From the NCBI GenBank assembly GCA_963716115.1, contig CAVQSZ010000013.1:43420-107419 (forward strand): a stretch of 64,000 nucleotides of DNA. The letters are read 5' to 3'. The notes under the pieces are model-generated. The model made no database searches and was not told the origin of the DNA. It saw only the letters and a list, made by a program, of their open reading frames with translations. The position numbers and the translations under genes are program-made. Source of the stretch: AP-15 sp963716115 (GTDB lineage Bacteria; Pseudomonadota; Alphaproteobacteria; ATCC43930; CGMCC-115725). This document shows, piece after piece, positions 48,463 through 56,651 of this stretch (within the stretch, counting starts at the first letter, position 1; each line of letters opens with the position of its first letter).

Positions 48463-49524
48463 TCAGCCCGGCGGCGGCTCGACCAGGACGTTGATGGCGC
48501 GGGCGGCGGCGGCGATCTCGCGCCAGGTTTCGTCGTCGATCGGCACGCCCTCGGCGAGGCGGCGGGCGCGGCTGAGACGCTCGGGATCGCCGGGGATCAG
48601 CACCGGCTCGGCGGGGTTTCGCGGCGGCGAGGCGGTGATGTAGGCGGTCATCGCCGCGATCTCGTCGCGCAGCCAGGCCCGGTCGATCAGGCGGGACGGG
48701 TCGATCGCGATCGTCAGCATGCCGTTGGTCGCGGTGCCGGCGCCCTGCCGCTCGGGCCGCATCGTGCCGCCGCCGCACAGCGCACCCGCCAGCATCTCGC
48801 AGACAAAGGCCAGCGCATAGCCCTTGTGCTCGCCGAAGGTCAGCACCGCGCCCCGCGGCCGGCGGTACATGGCGCCGGGGTCGGTCGTCGGCTTGCCCTC
48901 GCCGTCGAGCAGGGTTCCGGGCTTCAGCTGCTCGCCCTTGTTGCGGGCGACCCGCACCTTGCCCATCGCGATGACGCTCGTCGCCATGTCGAGAATGATC
49001 GGCCGCTCGGGCTCGGGGCCCGGCAGCGCAATGCAAACCGGGTTGGTGCTGAAGCGCGCGTCGGCGCCGCGCCATGGCGCGACCGCCGGCAACGCGTCGG
49101 TGACGTTGACGAAATGGAACGAGACGAGGCCCGCCTCGGCGCACATCTCGCCATAGGTCCCGACCCGGCCGATATGGTGCGGATTGCGCAGCGCGACAAC
49201 CGCGACGCCGGTCTCGCGCGCCTTGGCGATGCCGACCATGACCGCCTCGCGGGCGGCGACCTGCCCCCAGGCGCGCTCGCCGTCATAGACGATCAGCGAG
49301 CCGTCCGCGCTGACGACGCGACCCTTGCGGTTGGCGACGACGGTGCCGTTTTCGAGATGCTGCAGATAGTTCGGGATCAGGCCGACGCCGTGGCTGTCGT
49401 GGCCGCGCAGATTGGCCTCGACCAGATGGTCGGCGATGATCTGCGCCTCGTCCGGGCCGCTCCCGGCGGCCTCGAACACGCGCAGGGCGAGACGGCGCAG
49501 CTCGTCGCGGGCAATCGTCGGCAT
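48463..49524 (-). CDS. Ldh-family (malate/L-lactate/ureidoglycolate-type) dehydrogenase
   Basis: 353 residues, start MPTIARDELRRLALRVFEAA at 49524. Family blocks are VEANLRGHDSHGVGLIPNYL, VVALRNPHHIGRVGTYGEMC, NPVCIALPG and TFGEHKGYALAFVCEML. Members of this NAD(P)-dependent group reduce or oxidise 2-hydroxy acids such as malate, sulfolactate or ureidoglycolate; the substrate is not inferable. Its gap to the lipoprotein gene is only 7 bp. Confidence 0.87.
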   Translation of the reverse strand: MPTIARDELRRLALRVFEAAGSGPDEAQIIADHLVEANLRGHDSHGVGLIPNYLQHLENGTVVANRKGRVVSADGSLIVYDGERAWGQVAAREAVMVGIAKARETGVAVVALRNPHHIGRVGTYGEMCAEAGLVSFHFVNVTDALPAVAPWRGADARFSTNPVCIALPGPEPERPIILDMATSVIAMGKVRVARNKGEQLKPGTLLDGEGKPTTDPGAMYRRPRGAVLTFGEHKGYALAFVCEMLAGALCGGGTMRPERQGAGTATNGMLTIAIDPSRLIDRAWLRDEIAAMTAYITASPPRNPAEPVLIPGDPERLSRARRLAEGVPIDDETWREIAAAARAINVLVEPPPG

Positions 49525-49586
49525 CGGCGTTCTCCGGACAGGTTGGTCGACGCCGATTTTGCCCCTGCCGGAGGCGAACGCCAGCC

Positions 49587-50141
49587 TTATTCGCGCGCCG
49601 AGGCCGGCCGCGACGGGTCGGCGATGGCTTCGGCCAAATCGGCATATTCCTCGCAGCCCGTGCCGCAGATCGTCTCGATCGCGGCGAGCTGCGCCTTGGC
49701 CAGCGGGATATCGCCCTTCTGGACATAGGCCTCGCCGAGATATTCGCGCACCTGGGCATAGCGCGGGTCGAGCGCCACCGATTTCAGGTAGTAGCCGATC
49801 CCCTCGTCGACCCGGCCGAGCTTGCGCGTCGCAAAGCCGCGGTAGTTGAGCGCCACCGCCGTGTTCGGGTCCTCGAGCAGGTCGAGGACCGCGAGCGCTT
49901 CCTCGTATCGCCCGGCCTTGGCCAGCACGATCGCGTTCTCGGCGAGCTCCTTGTCGGGGAGCACGCGGTTTTCGGCCTTGACGCAGCGCTGGCTGCGGCT
50001 GTCCCAGACCTCGCCCCGGCCGCAGGCCGGCGTGCTCGACCGGTCGTCGCTGCCGCCGCCGCCGCCATCTGCGAAGGCCGGCCCCGCCGCGGTCAGGCAA
50101 AGCCAGAATGTCGAGGCAAGGATCGTTGCAGCGGTTCGCAT
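49587..50141 (-). CDS. Secreted TPR protein
   Basis: 184 residues with a Sec signal ending in GPAFA. A Gly-rich start and a CGRGEVWDSRSQRCVK segment (Cys pair) are followed by TPR units: AIVLAKAGRYEEALAVLDLL, NYRGFATRKLGRVDEGIGYY and REYLGEAYVQKGDIPLAKAQ. It ends with ICGTGCEEY, a second Cys pair. Periplasmic scaffold-type protein; partner unknown. Confidence 0.8.
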   Translation of the reverse strand: MRTAATILASTFWLCLTAAGPAFADGGGGGSDDRSSTPACGRGEVWDSRSQRCVKAENRVLPDKELAENAIVLAKAGRYEEALAVLDLLEDPNTAVALNYRGFATRKLGRVDEGIGYYLKSVALDPRYAQVREYLGEAYVQKGDIPLAKAQLAAIETICGTGCEEYADLAEAIADPSRPASARE

Positions 50142-50201
50142 GATTTCCTCCCGGCTCGCCGCCGATGCGGCGTTGCATCAACGACCGCCGCGGGAAGCGC
50201 T

Positions 50202-51083
50202 TTATTCCGCCAGCGCCGAGGCGGCGATGCGCAGCTTGTGGGCCGGGTAGACGCCGAGGATCTTAACCTCGCGCGAGAAGAAGGCCAGCTCCTCGAGCGC
50301 CAGCGCCAGCGGGCGGTCGTCGGGATGGGCCTCGACATCGGCATAGAACCGGGTCGCCGAAAACGCCCCGCCCACCATGTAGCTTTCGAGCTTGGTCATG
50401 TTGACGCCGTTGGTGGCGAACCCGCCCATGGCCTTGTAGAGCGCCGCCGGCACGTTGCGCACGCGGAAGAGAAACGTCGTCACCGCCGGGACGCCGCGCG
50501 CCGGCCGCACGGGCTCGCGCGACATGATCAGAAACCGGGTCGTGTTGTGCTCGGCGTCCTCGATGTTCTCCTTGAGCGAGACGAGGCCGTAGATATGGCC
50601 GGCGAGCTCCGAGGCGATCGCCGCCACGCTCGGGTCGCGCCGGGCGGCGATCTCGGCCGCGGACCCGGCGGTGTCGGCCGCGACCACCGGCTCCAGCCCG
50701 AGCGCGCGCAGGGTGTTGCGGCATTGCGACAATGCCTGGACGTGGCTGCGCACGGTGCGGATGGTCTCGAGGCTGGCGCCGGGCGCGGCCAGCAGGTGGT
50801 GGTTCACCCGCTCAAAATGCTCGGCGATGATGTGGAGGCCCGAATCGGGCATCAGATGGTGGATGTCGGCGACGCGGCCGGCGACCGAGTTCTCGATCGG
50901 AAGCATCGCCAGCGCCGCCCGGCCCTCGCGCACCGCGGCGAAGGCGTCCTCGAATTGCGGGCAGGGCAAGGTCGCCATCGCAGGAAAGACCCGCCGGCAG
51001 GCAAGGTCCGAATAGGCCCCGGGCGAGCCCTGGAACGCGATCGTCGGCGCCGGGTCGGCGAGGCGGTTTTCCGAATCGGTCAT
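50202..51083 (-). CDS. pheA: Prephenate dehydratase
   Basis: 293 residues. Converts prephenate to phenylpyruvate in phenylalanine synthesis. The catalytic domain shows IAFQGSPGAYSDLACRRVFP, AMLPIENSVAGRVADIHHLM and the NTTRFLIM motif with the catalytic Thr. The C-terminal ACT domain (VPAALYKAMGGFATNGVNMT, then KLESYMVGG) binds phenylalanine for feedback control. There is no chorismate mutase domain, as usual for this class. Confidence 0.93.
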   Translation of the reverse strand: MTDSENRLADPAPTIAFQGSPGAYSDLACRRVFPAMATLPCPQFEDAFAAVREGRAALAMLPIENSVAGRVADIHHLMPDSGLHIIAEHFERVNHHLLAAPGASLETIRTVRSHVQALSQCRNTLRALGLEPVVAADTAGSAAEIAARRDPSVAAIASELAGHIYGLVSLKENIEDAEHNTTRFLIMSREPVRPARGVPAVTTFLFRVRNVPAALYKAMGGFATNGVNMTKLESYMVGGAFSATRFYADVEAHPDDRPLALALEELAFFSREVKILGVYPAHKLRIAASALAE

Positions 51084-51125
51084 GTTCGACTTGTCTGATG
51101 GGGGTTGCGGGCAGGACAGGCCATC

Positions 51126-51409
51126 CTATCCGAGCGGCGCCGGAACCGAACCCGTTTCCTGCCGCGGCCGACGCTGCGCCCGCACCCGCTGCGCGATCCC
51201 GCCGCGCGCGACGGCCGCCAGAACGGCAGGCAGCGCCCGCCGGCAATCCTCGGCGGCGCGCAACGACGCGAGATCGATCCCGAGACGCGCCGCCTGATCG
51301 ATCGCAGCGAGCGGCGGCCTGGGGTTGCCGATGCCGCGCGGCCGGCCCTTCGGGTTGCCCGAGCTCCGGTGGCGAAGCGCCCCCGCGCATCGCGCGCGCA
51401 AAGCGACAA
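51126..51409 (-). pseudogene. DUF5681-like small protein, frameshifted
   Basis: The minus strand reads LSLCARDARGRFATG from a TTG at 51409, then after a missing G near 51375 continues SSGNPKGRPRGIGNPRPPLA. RDARGRF-x2-G-x2-GNPKGRP is the signature of DUF5681, a small domain typical of phage and genomic-island proteins. About 95 residues. It lies in a repeat-rich interval and may be a remnant or a gene broken by a sequence error. Confidence 0.4.
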
Positions 51410-51499
51410 GCGATCAGGACCAAGCGATTGATTTTCCGCGATTCCGGATGTGGGGAACAGGAAACAACAGGGCGACGAGGGCGAATCGGCAATGTCGGC

Positions 51500-51830
51500 C
51501 CGAGATTGCTTCGCGGAGCCTGTCCTCGGGCGGCGCACGCGCCGACCCGTGGGCTCGCAATGACAATCACGTAACGCGCTTCGATTTGAACGAAATTTGC
51601 TCTGGAGCACGATCCGATCAGGTCGAGCGGCCGTTCTGGAGAGGCTCTGTCGATGCCTCTTTCCGCTGTCCCGGCGAACGCCGGGATCCACCTTTCCACC
51701 ACTCGGCCGCTTGCTTGGGTTTACGGTGATCGGTCGACGAACGAACAGGATGAGTGCCCGTGCCTGCGGCCGGCGTGGGTCCCGGCTTTCCCCACGGATC
51801 AAGTCCGTGGGCTGAAGGCCCACGGGACAG
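51500..51830. repeat. Cluster of intergenic repeats between pheA and cysI
   Basis: Three elements are visible: a gcccgagattgcttcgcgga to ggctcgcaatgac unit at about 51499-51562; the hairpin cccggcgaacgccggg at 51670-51685; and ccgtgggc/gcccacgg at 51805-51825 with an overlapping ccacggatcaagtccgtgg. These are dispersed intergenic repeats common in alphaproteobacteria. No gene is seen from 51410 to 51866. Confidence 0.6.
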
Positions 51831-51866
51831 CGGAAGCCTTGCGGTTCAGCCTCATTAGATAGCGTT

Positions 51867-53588
51867 CTACGCGGCGCCCTTGCGCTGCTCGGCCAGCGCC
51901 TGCTGCATCGCCGCCGGCCCGACCCGGTGGCAGAAATCGCCGAAGCCTTCGCCGGGGCCGCGGGCGGAGGCGAACAGCGCGAAAAGCGGGTCGAGCGTCG
52001 CGGCGATCTCGCCGAGGGCCACCTTGTCGGCGAGCGGCGCGTTGAGCCGCGTCCCCTCGAAATCGCCGCCGACAAACAGCGCATAGAAGCCAGGCATGCG
52101 GCCGACAATGCCGATATCGCCGGTGTAGGGTCGGGCGCAGCCGTTCGGGCAGCCGGTGATGCGGATCGAGAGCCGCTCGCGCTCGATCCCGTAACGACGC
52201 AGCGACGCCTCGATCGCGCCGACGATGTCCTCGCGCACCCGCTCGGCCTCGGTCAGCGCCAAGCCGCAGGTCGGCAGCGCCGGGCAGGCGAGCGCCCAGC
52301 GCTCGGCCGGCAGCATGTCCGGGCCGAGCCGCACATGATGGCGGCGCAAGGCGTCCTCGATCGCGTCCCGGTCCTCGGGGCGGATCTCGCTCAGGATGAT
52401 GTCCTGGCCTGGCGTCAGGATCGGGTCGCAACCGAAACGGCCGACGATCTCGCGCAGCGCGGTGCGCAGCTGCGAGCCCTCGCCGTCGACGATCCGCCCG
52501 CTGGCGACCGGGATGCCGAGATAGAGCAAGCCGTCGCCCTGCTCGTGCCAGCCGAGATGGTCGGGGACCACAAAGCCCGGCATCGCGCGGCACGGGCCGA
52601 GCGCCTTGCCGAGATACTCCGACAGCCGCTCGCGCGCCCACTCCTCGCCGTTCTCGGCGACCACGTATTTGAGGCGGGCGTGGCGGCGGTTGCCGCGGTC
52701 GCCATGGTCGCGGTGCAGCTTGACGACGGCCGCCGCGGCGTCGAGCAGGTCGGCGGGCTCGACAAAGGCGACCGGGCTGGCGAGCCGCGGGTAGGTCTTT
52801 GGATTGTTGTGGGTCATGCCGTGGCCGCCGCCGAGCAGAAAATTGTAGCCGACGAGGCGCGAGCCCGCGAACAGCGCCACGATCGCGAGGTCGTTGGTCA
52901 ACACATCGATCGTGTTGTCTTCCGGGATGGCGAGCCCGATCTTGAATTTCCGCGGCAGATAGCGCTCGCCGTAGAGCGGGTCCGGCGCATCGCCGGCCCC
53001 GGAATCGGCGCGCCACGGCTCGCCGTCGACCCAGATTTCATGATAGGCCTGGGTGCGCGGCAAGAGGTGCGTCGAGAGGCGCCGGGCGTCGGCTTCGAGA
53101 CGGTCGTGCACCGGGTCGCGGATCGGGGCCGGCACGGTCGTCACCGTGCGCACGACATCGCCGCAGGCCGCGAGCGTGGTCAGCAGCGCGCCGTTGATCG
53201 CGGCGATCGTCGCCTTGAGCCCGGATTTGACGACGCCGTGGAACTGGATGCTCTGGCGCGTCGTCACCCGCAGCGACCCGTCGGCCCAGCGGTCGGCAAG
53301 CCCGTCGAGCGCGAGATACTGCTTGGCCGTGAGCCGGCCGCCGGGGATGCGCACCCGGACCATGAATTGCCACAGCTTGTCTTCGCCGCGCTGCTTGAGC
53401 GCGGTGGCGCTGTCGCGATCGTAGCCCTGATAGACCCCGTGGAATTTGAGCAGCCCGTAGCCCTCCTTGTCGAAGGGCGCCGAGATGTCCCCAAGGTCGC
53501 GGGCGAGATGGCCGCGCAGCTGGCGGCTCTGCTGCTTGACGGCCTCCGCCTTCGAAATCGTCTCGATCCGAGCCACATCGCCCTCCAC
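51867..53588 (-). CDS. cysI: Sulfite reductase hemoprotein (siroheme/4Fe-4S)
   Basis: 573 residues. Reduces sulfite to sulfide. The siroheme-4Fe-4S Cys are Cys435 and Cys441 (ACPALPTCG) and Cys480 and Cys484 (ITGCPNGCARPY). Substrate-site blocks are RVTTRQSIQFHGVVKSGLKA and GGGHGMTHNNPKTYPRLA. Nitrite reductase homologues share this layout, but the position right after metZ, which uses sulfide, favours sulfite. It lies 93 bp downstream of metZ and is probably in the same transcript. Confidence 0.9.
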   Translation of the reverse strand: MEGDVARIETISKAEAVKQQSRQLRGHLARDLGDISAPFDKEGYGLLKFHGVYQGYDRDSATALKQRGEDKLWQFMVRVRIPGGRLTAKQYLALDGLADRWADGSLRVTTRQSIQFHGVVKSGLKATIAAINGALLTTLAACGDVVRTVTTVPAPIRDPVHDRLEADARRLSTHLLPRTQAYHEIWVDGEPWRADSGAGDAPDPLYGERYLPRKFKIGLAIPEDNTIDVLTNDLAIVALFAGSRLVGYNFLLGGGHGMTHNNPKTYPRLASPVAFVEPADLLDAAAAVVKLHRDHGDRGNRRHARLKYVVAENGEEWARERLSEYLGKALGPCRAMPGFVVPDHLGWHEQGDGLLYLGIPVASGRIVDGEGSQLRTALREIVGRFGCDPILTPGQDIILSEIRPEDRDAIEDALRRHHVRLGPDMLPAERWALACPALPTCGLALTEAERVREDIVGAIEASLRRYGIERERLSIRITGCPNGCARPYTGDIGIVGRMPGFYALFVGGDFEGTRLNAPLADKVALGEIAATLDPLFALFASARGPGEGFGDFCHRVGPAAMQQALAEQRKGAA

Positions 53589-53681
53589 CGGCGAGACGGC
53601 TCATCACCGTCTTCAGACGTGGTTCAGATCACATTAACATTCATATAGAGTCAATGCGCCATATAATACGGTTTAAAGTGG

Positions 53682-54887
53682 TTATACGCCTGCGAGCGCC
53701 CGGTCGATATCGGCCAGCAGGTCGGCTTCGCCTTCGAGCCCGGCGGACAGGCGGACCAGCTGGTCGCCGATCCCGAGCTCGGCCCGCGCCTCGGGCTTGA
53801 GGCGCGAATGCGTCGTCGTCGCCGGATGGGTGATGATGCTCTTCGAATCGCCGAGATTGTTCGAGATGTCGACGAGCCGCAGCGCATCGAGGAAACGAAA
53901 GCACGCCGCCTTGTCGCCGGCGATGTCGAAGCAGACGAGGCTGCCGCCCCTGCTCATCTGCCGGCGGGCGAGCTCGAATTGCGGGTGGCTCGGCAGCCCC
54001 GGATAGATCACCCGCGCGATCTTGGGATGGGTTTCGAGATGGCGGGCGATCGCCTCGGCGGTGCGGCATTGCCGCTCGACCCGCAATTCGAGCGTCTCCA
54101 ACCCTTTCAGCAACAGCCAGGCGTTGAACGGGCTCAGCGACGGCCCGGTATGCCGGTAGAACAGGCCGAGATCCTCCTTGACGAATTTCTCCGAGGCGAG
54201 GATGGCGCCGCCGAGGGCGCGGCCCTGGCCGTCGATGTGCTTGGTCGCCGAATAGACGACGACATCGGCGCCGAGCGCCAACGGCTTTTGCAGCAGCGGC
54301 GTCGCAAACACATTGTCGACGACGAACACGCCGCCGGCGCGGTGGGTCAGGCGCGCCACCTCGGCGAGGTCGATGATGTCCATCGCCGGGTTCGACGGGC
54401 TCTCGCAAAAGGTGAGCGCAGCGCCGCCGGCGAGCGCCTCTTCCCACGCGCCGAGGTCGCGCCCGTCGACCAGCACGGTCTCGATGCCCCAGCGCGGCAG
54501 CAATTCGGCGAGGATGTATTGGCACGAGCCGAACAAGGCGCGGCTGGCGACGACCCGCTGGCCGGCGCGCAATTTGCACAAGAGCGCCGCGAACACCGCC
54601 GCCATCCCGCTCGCCGTGGCGCGGCAGGCCTCGGCGCCTTCGAGCAGCCGCAGCCGCTCCTCGAACATCGCCACGGTCGGGTTGCGGTAGCGCGAATAGA
54701 CATAGCGCGAGCCCTCGTTGGCGAAGGCGTGCTCGGCCGCCGCGGCGTCCTCGTAGACAAAGCCGGAGGTCAGAAACAGCGCCTCGCAGGTCTCGTCGTG
54801 CGGGCTGCGGGTGGCCCCGCCGCGCACCAGCAGGGTCGCGGGCGAGACGGCGCCGACAAGGTCGGCGGGCAATACGGGCTTGATCAT
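53682..54887 (-). CDS. metZ: O-succinylhomoserine sulfhydrylase
   Basis: 401 residues from the ATG at 54887; an ATG at 54935 would begin inside the leader terminator and adds unrelated residues. This PLP enzyme makes homocysteine from O-succinylhomoserine and sulfide. The PLP Lys216 is in VVVYSATKHIDGQGRALGG, with TASGMAAVFAALLCKL and SPSNPAMDIIDLAEVA nearby. It follows a SAM-II riboswitch and terminator, and precedes cysI, which supplies sulfide. Confidence 0.92.
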   Translation of the reverse strand: MIKPVLPADLVGAVSPATLLVRGGATRSPHDETCEALFLTSGFVYEDAAAAEHAFANEGSRYVYSRYRNPTVAMFEERLRLLEGAEACRATASGMAAVFAALLCKLRAGQRVVASRALFGSCQYILAELLPRWGIETVLVDGRDLGAWEEALAGGAALTFCESPSNPAMDIIDLAEVARLTHRAGGVFVVDNVFATPLLQKPLALGADVVVYSATKHIDGQGRALGGAILASEKFVKEDLGLFYRHTGPSLSPFNAWLLLKGLETLELRVERQCRTAEAIARHLETHPKIARVIYPGLPSHPQFELARRQMSRGGSLVCFDIAGDKAACFRFLDALRLVDISNNLGDSKSIITHPATTTHSRLKPEARAELGIGDQLVRLSAGLEGEADLLADIDRALAGV

Positions 54888-54937
54888 CGGCAAGCGCTCT
54901 CCTGGATCGAGGCCGCGCCGATCGGAGCAAAACAAAA

Positions 54938-54965
54938 ACCCCGGTCCCGCGCGGGCCAGGGTTCT
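54938..54965 (-). terminator. Leader terminator of the metZ riboswitch
   Basis: On the minus strand ccctggcccgcgcgggaccg with its closing ggg forms a strong G/C hairpin followed directly by tttttgtttt. It lies between the SAM-II aptamer and the metZ start, the place expected for an attenuator. Confidence 0.75.
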
Positions 54966-54975
54966 TCGGGAACTC

Positions 54976-55038
54976 CCGACCTTTTAGCGGATTTTTTTAC
55001 GTGGTCCGCAAGCCGGCCGGCTCAAATCGCCACGGACG
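54976..55038 (-). promoter_or_regulatory. SAM-II riboswitch upstream of metZ
   Basis: The minus strand reads cgtggcgatttgagccggcc, then ggcttgcggaccacgtaaaa and tccgctaaaaggtcggg. This matches the SAM-II consensus: a GUGG-x-GAUUUG start, CCGGC/GGCUUGC, CCACGU, an A-rich loop and GCUAAA-x-GG pseudoknot partner. SAM-II binds S-adenosylmethionine and, in alphaproteobacteria, represses metA, metX and metZ. Here a terminator follows, so SAM probably causes early termination. Confidence 0.9.
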
Positions 55039-55149
55039 GGATTTCTAGCGCCTCGCCGCGCCGCCGGTCAAGCGGCCGGCACAGGCCGCGCCAATTTGCC
55101 GCCGGAGGGCGACCCGCGGCGGCCGAGGATGTTGGACGATGCCGGGCGA

Positions 55150-56487
55150 TCAGCCGGCGATGGCCTCGGCGTGGCGGAGAAAACGCCGGTTCGGGGCGCT
55201 GCGCGGCCGGGTCCCCAGCCGCTGATGCGCCAGCGCCAGGGCGACATCGCGCTGACCGGCGCGCAGCGCCGCCTCGGTCAGGGTCCAGTCGACGACATCG
55301 CGCTGCGCGTGGCTGCCGCCGATCTGCCAGAGGTCGAAACGGGCCGGCAGCAGCTTTTCGACCGCCTCGGCGTAGGCCCCGCGATGAAAGGCCGCGAGCC
55401 CCTCGACCACCGGGATGCCGACGGCGCGGTAGAGGCCGGCCGCTTCGAGGCCGCCGCCGGCGGTCTCGCGCATCGCTTCGAGCCGCTGCTCGACCAGCGC
55501 CTCCCGCCCCGAGCGCAATTCTGCCATCGCGGCGTGGATGTCGCCAAAGACAAGGCATTTGCCGTCGGCGTGGTCCCGCCACAAATCCGCCAGCTCCGCC
55601 CAGCGGCCGTCGACCGCGCAGCCCAGCGTGTCGAGGCGCCACAACAGAGCAGAGGCGTTGGTCAGGCTCAGGCACAGCGGGCGTTGGGTCGCGCGGATCG
55701 GGCCGTCGTAGAGCGCCAGCGCCGCCTCGTATTGCCCGAGCTCGAGGTGGAACAACGCCTTGTGCCACCAGATATGCACCTGGTTCAGGTGGGCCGGGGT
55801 CGACCACAGCGCCTCGCGCGCCGCCATCCACCCGAGCCCATCCTCGGGACGCCCGGTCATCTCCATCACATGCGCGACCGTGTGGTGCGGCCAAAAGCTC
55901 AACGGCTCGAGCTCGGCGGCCTCGCGCGATTGATCCTCGGCGCGGGCGTAGTCGCCGGCTTCCTCGAGCCCGAAGCCGTGGAAGGCGAGCACGATGCCGT
56001 AGCCCGGCTGATCCTTCGACCACAGCGGCAGCGCCCGCGCCGACCGGTCGCGGACCCAATGAAAGCGTCCGAGAAACCCGTCGGTCAGCGCCGCCGCCTG
56101 ATGCGCCACAAGATCGAACGGGTAGCTGCATCAGGTGGCGGTCCAGCACCGCGACGGCGGCGGCCCGCGGCGCCTTGCGATCAGCTCGGACAGGGCGGCG
56201 AGATGGGCCTGCTCGCGCTCGTTCATCGCCAGCGGCCGGGCGGTCTCGACCAGCGCCTTCGCCTTGACCAGCAGGAGGGGGTCGTTGGCCACCGCGAACA
56301 CCCAGGCCTTCCCCAAATGCGCCATCGCGAAATCGGGCGCCGCCTCGCGCGCCGCATCGAACAGGCCGATCGCGTCGCCGTGCACCAGGTTGAACGCCCG
56401 CACCGCGCCGTCGTATGCGGCGACGGCCTCGGCGGTCGCGCCGGAGAGGCGGTGTCCCTGGGCGTCCTGGATCATCTGTGGCTCCAT
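55150..56487 (-). CDS. TTC38-like tetratricopeptide protein, two indels
   Basis: Starts MEPQMIQDAQGHRLSGATAE at 56487. The first part reads AVAAYDGAVRAFNLVHGDAI to ELIARR. A missing base near 56168 and an extra C near 56128 break it; the text between reads AAAVAVLDRHLMQ, and the frame then continues YPFDLVAHQAAALTDGFLGR to the stop. Typical TTC38 blocks follow: GYGIVLAFHGFGLEEAGDYA and HHTVAHVMEMTGRPEDGLGW. The family is soluble, found in bacteria and animals, and has no known enzyme activity. Length after correction is about 446 residues. Confidence 0.78.
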
Positions 56488-56651
56488 TGCGTTCACAACG
56501 CCGGGCCTGGCGGCCGCGGCGCGCCATTCTATGAGATTTCGCCGCAAATCGCGACCCGCGCGCTTCCGATCGGCGGCGGCGGCCGGCGCCGGGCGGGCTC
56601 GACCCTCGGCGCGCCGGCGGTGTAGCCTCGGCGCAGGCGGAGGGGGGCGGC

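Noticed and set aside
51867..53588. Ferredoxin-nitrite reductase for the siroheme gene
   Set aside because: The motifs cannot fully exclude it, but linkage to metZ under a SAM riboswitch fits sulfite reduction better and no nitrate or nitrite genes are near.
54888..54935. An upstream ATG for metZ at 54935
   Set aside because: It would lie in the riboswitch leader at the base of the terminator and adds residues not found in the family; the ATG at 54887 has a ribosome site.
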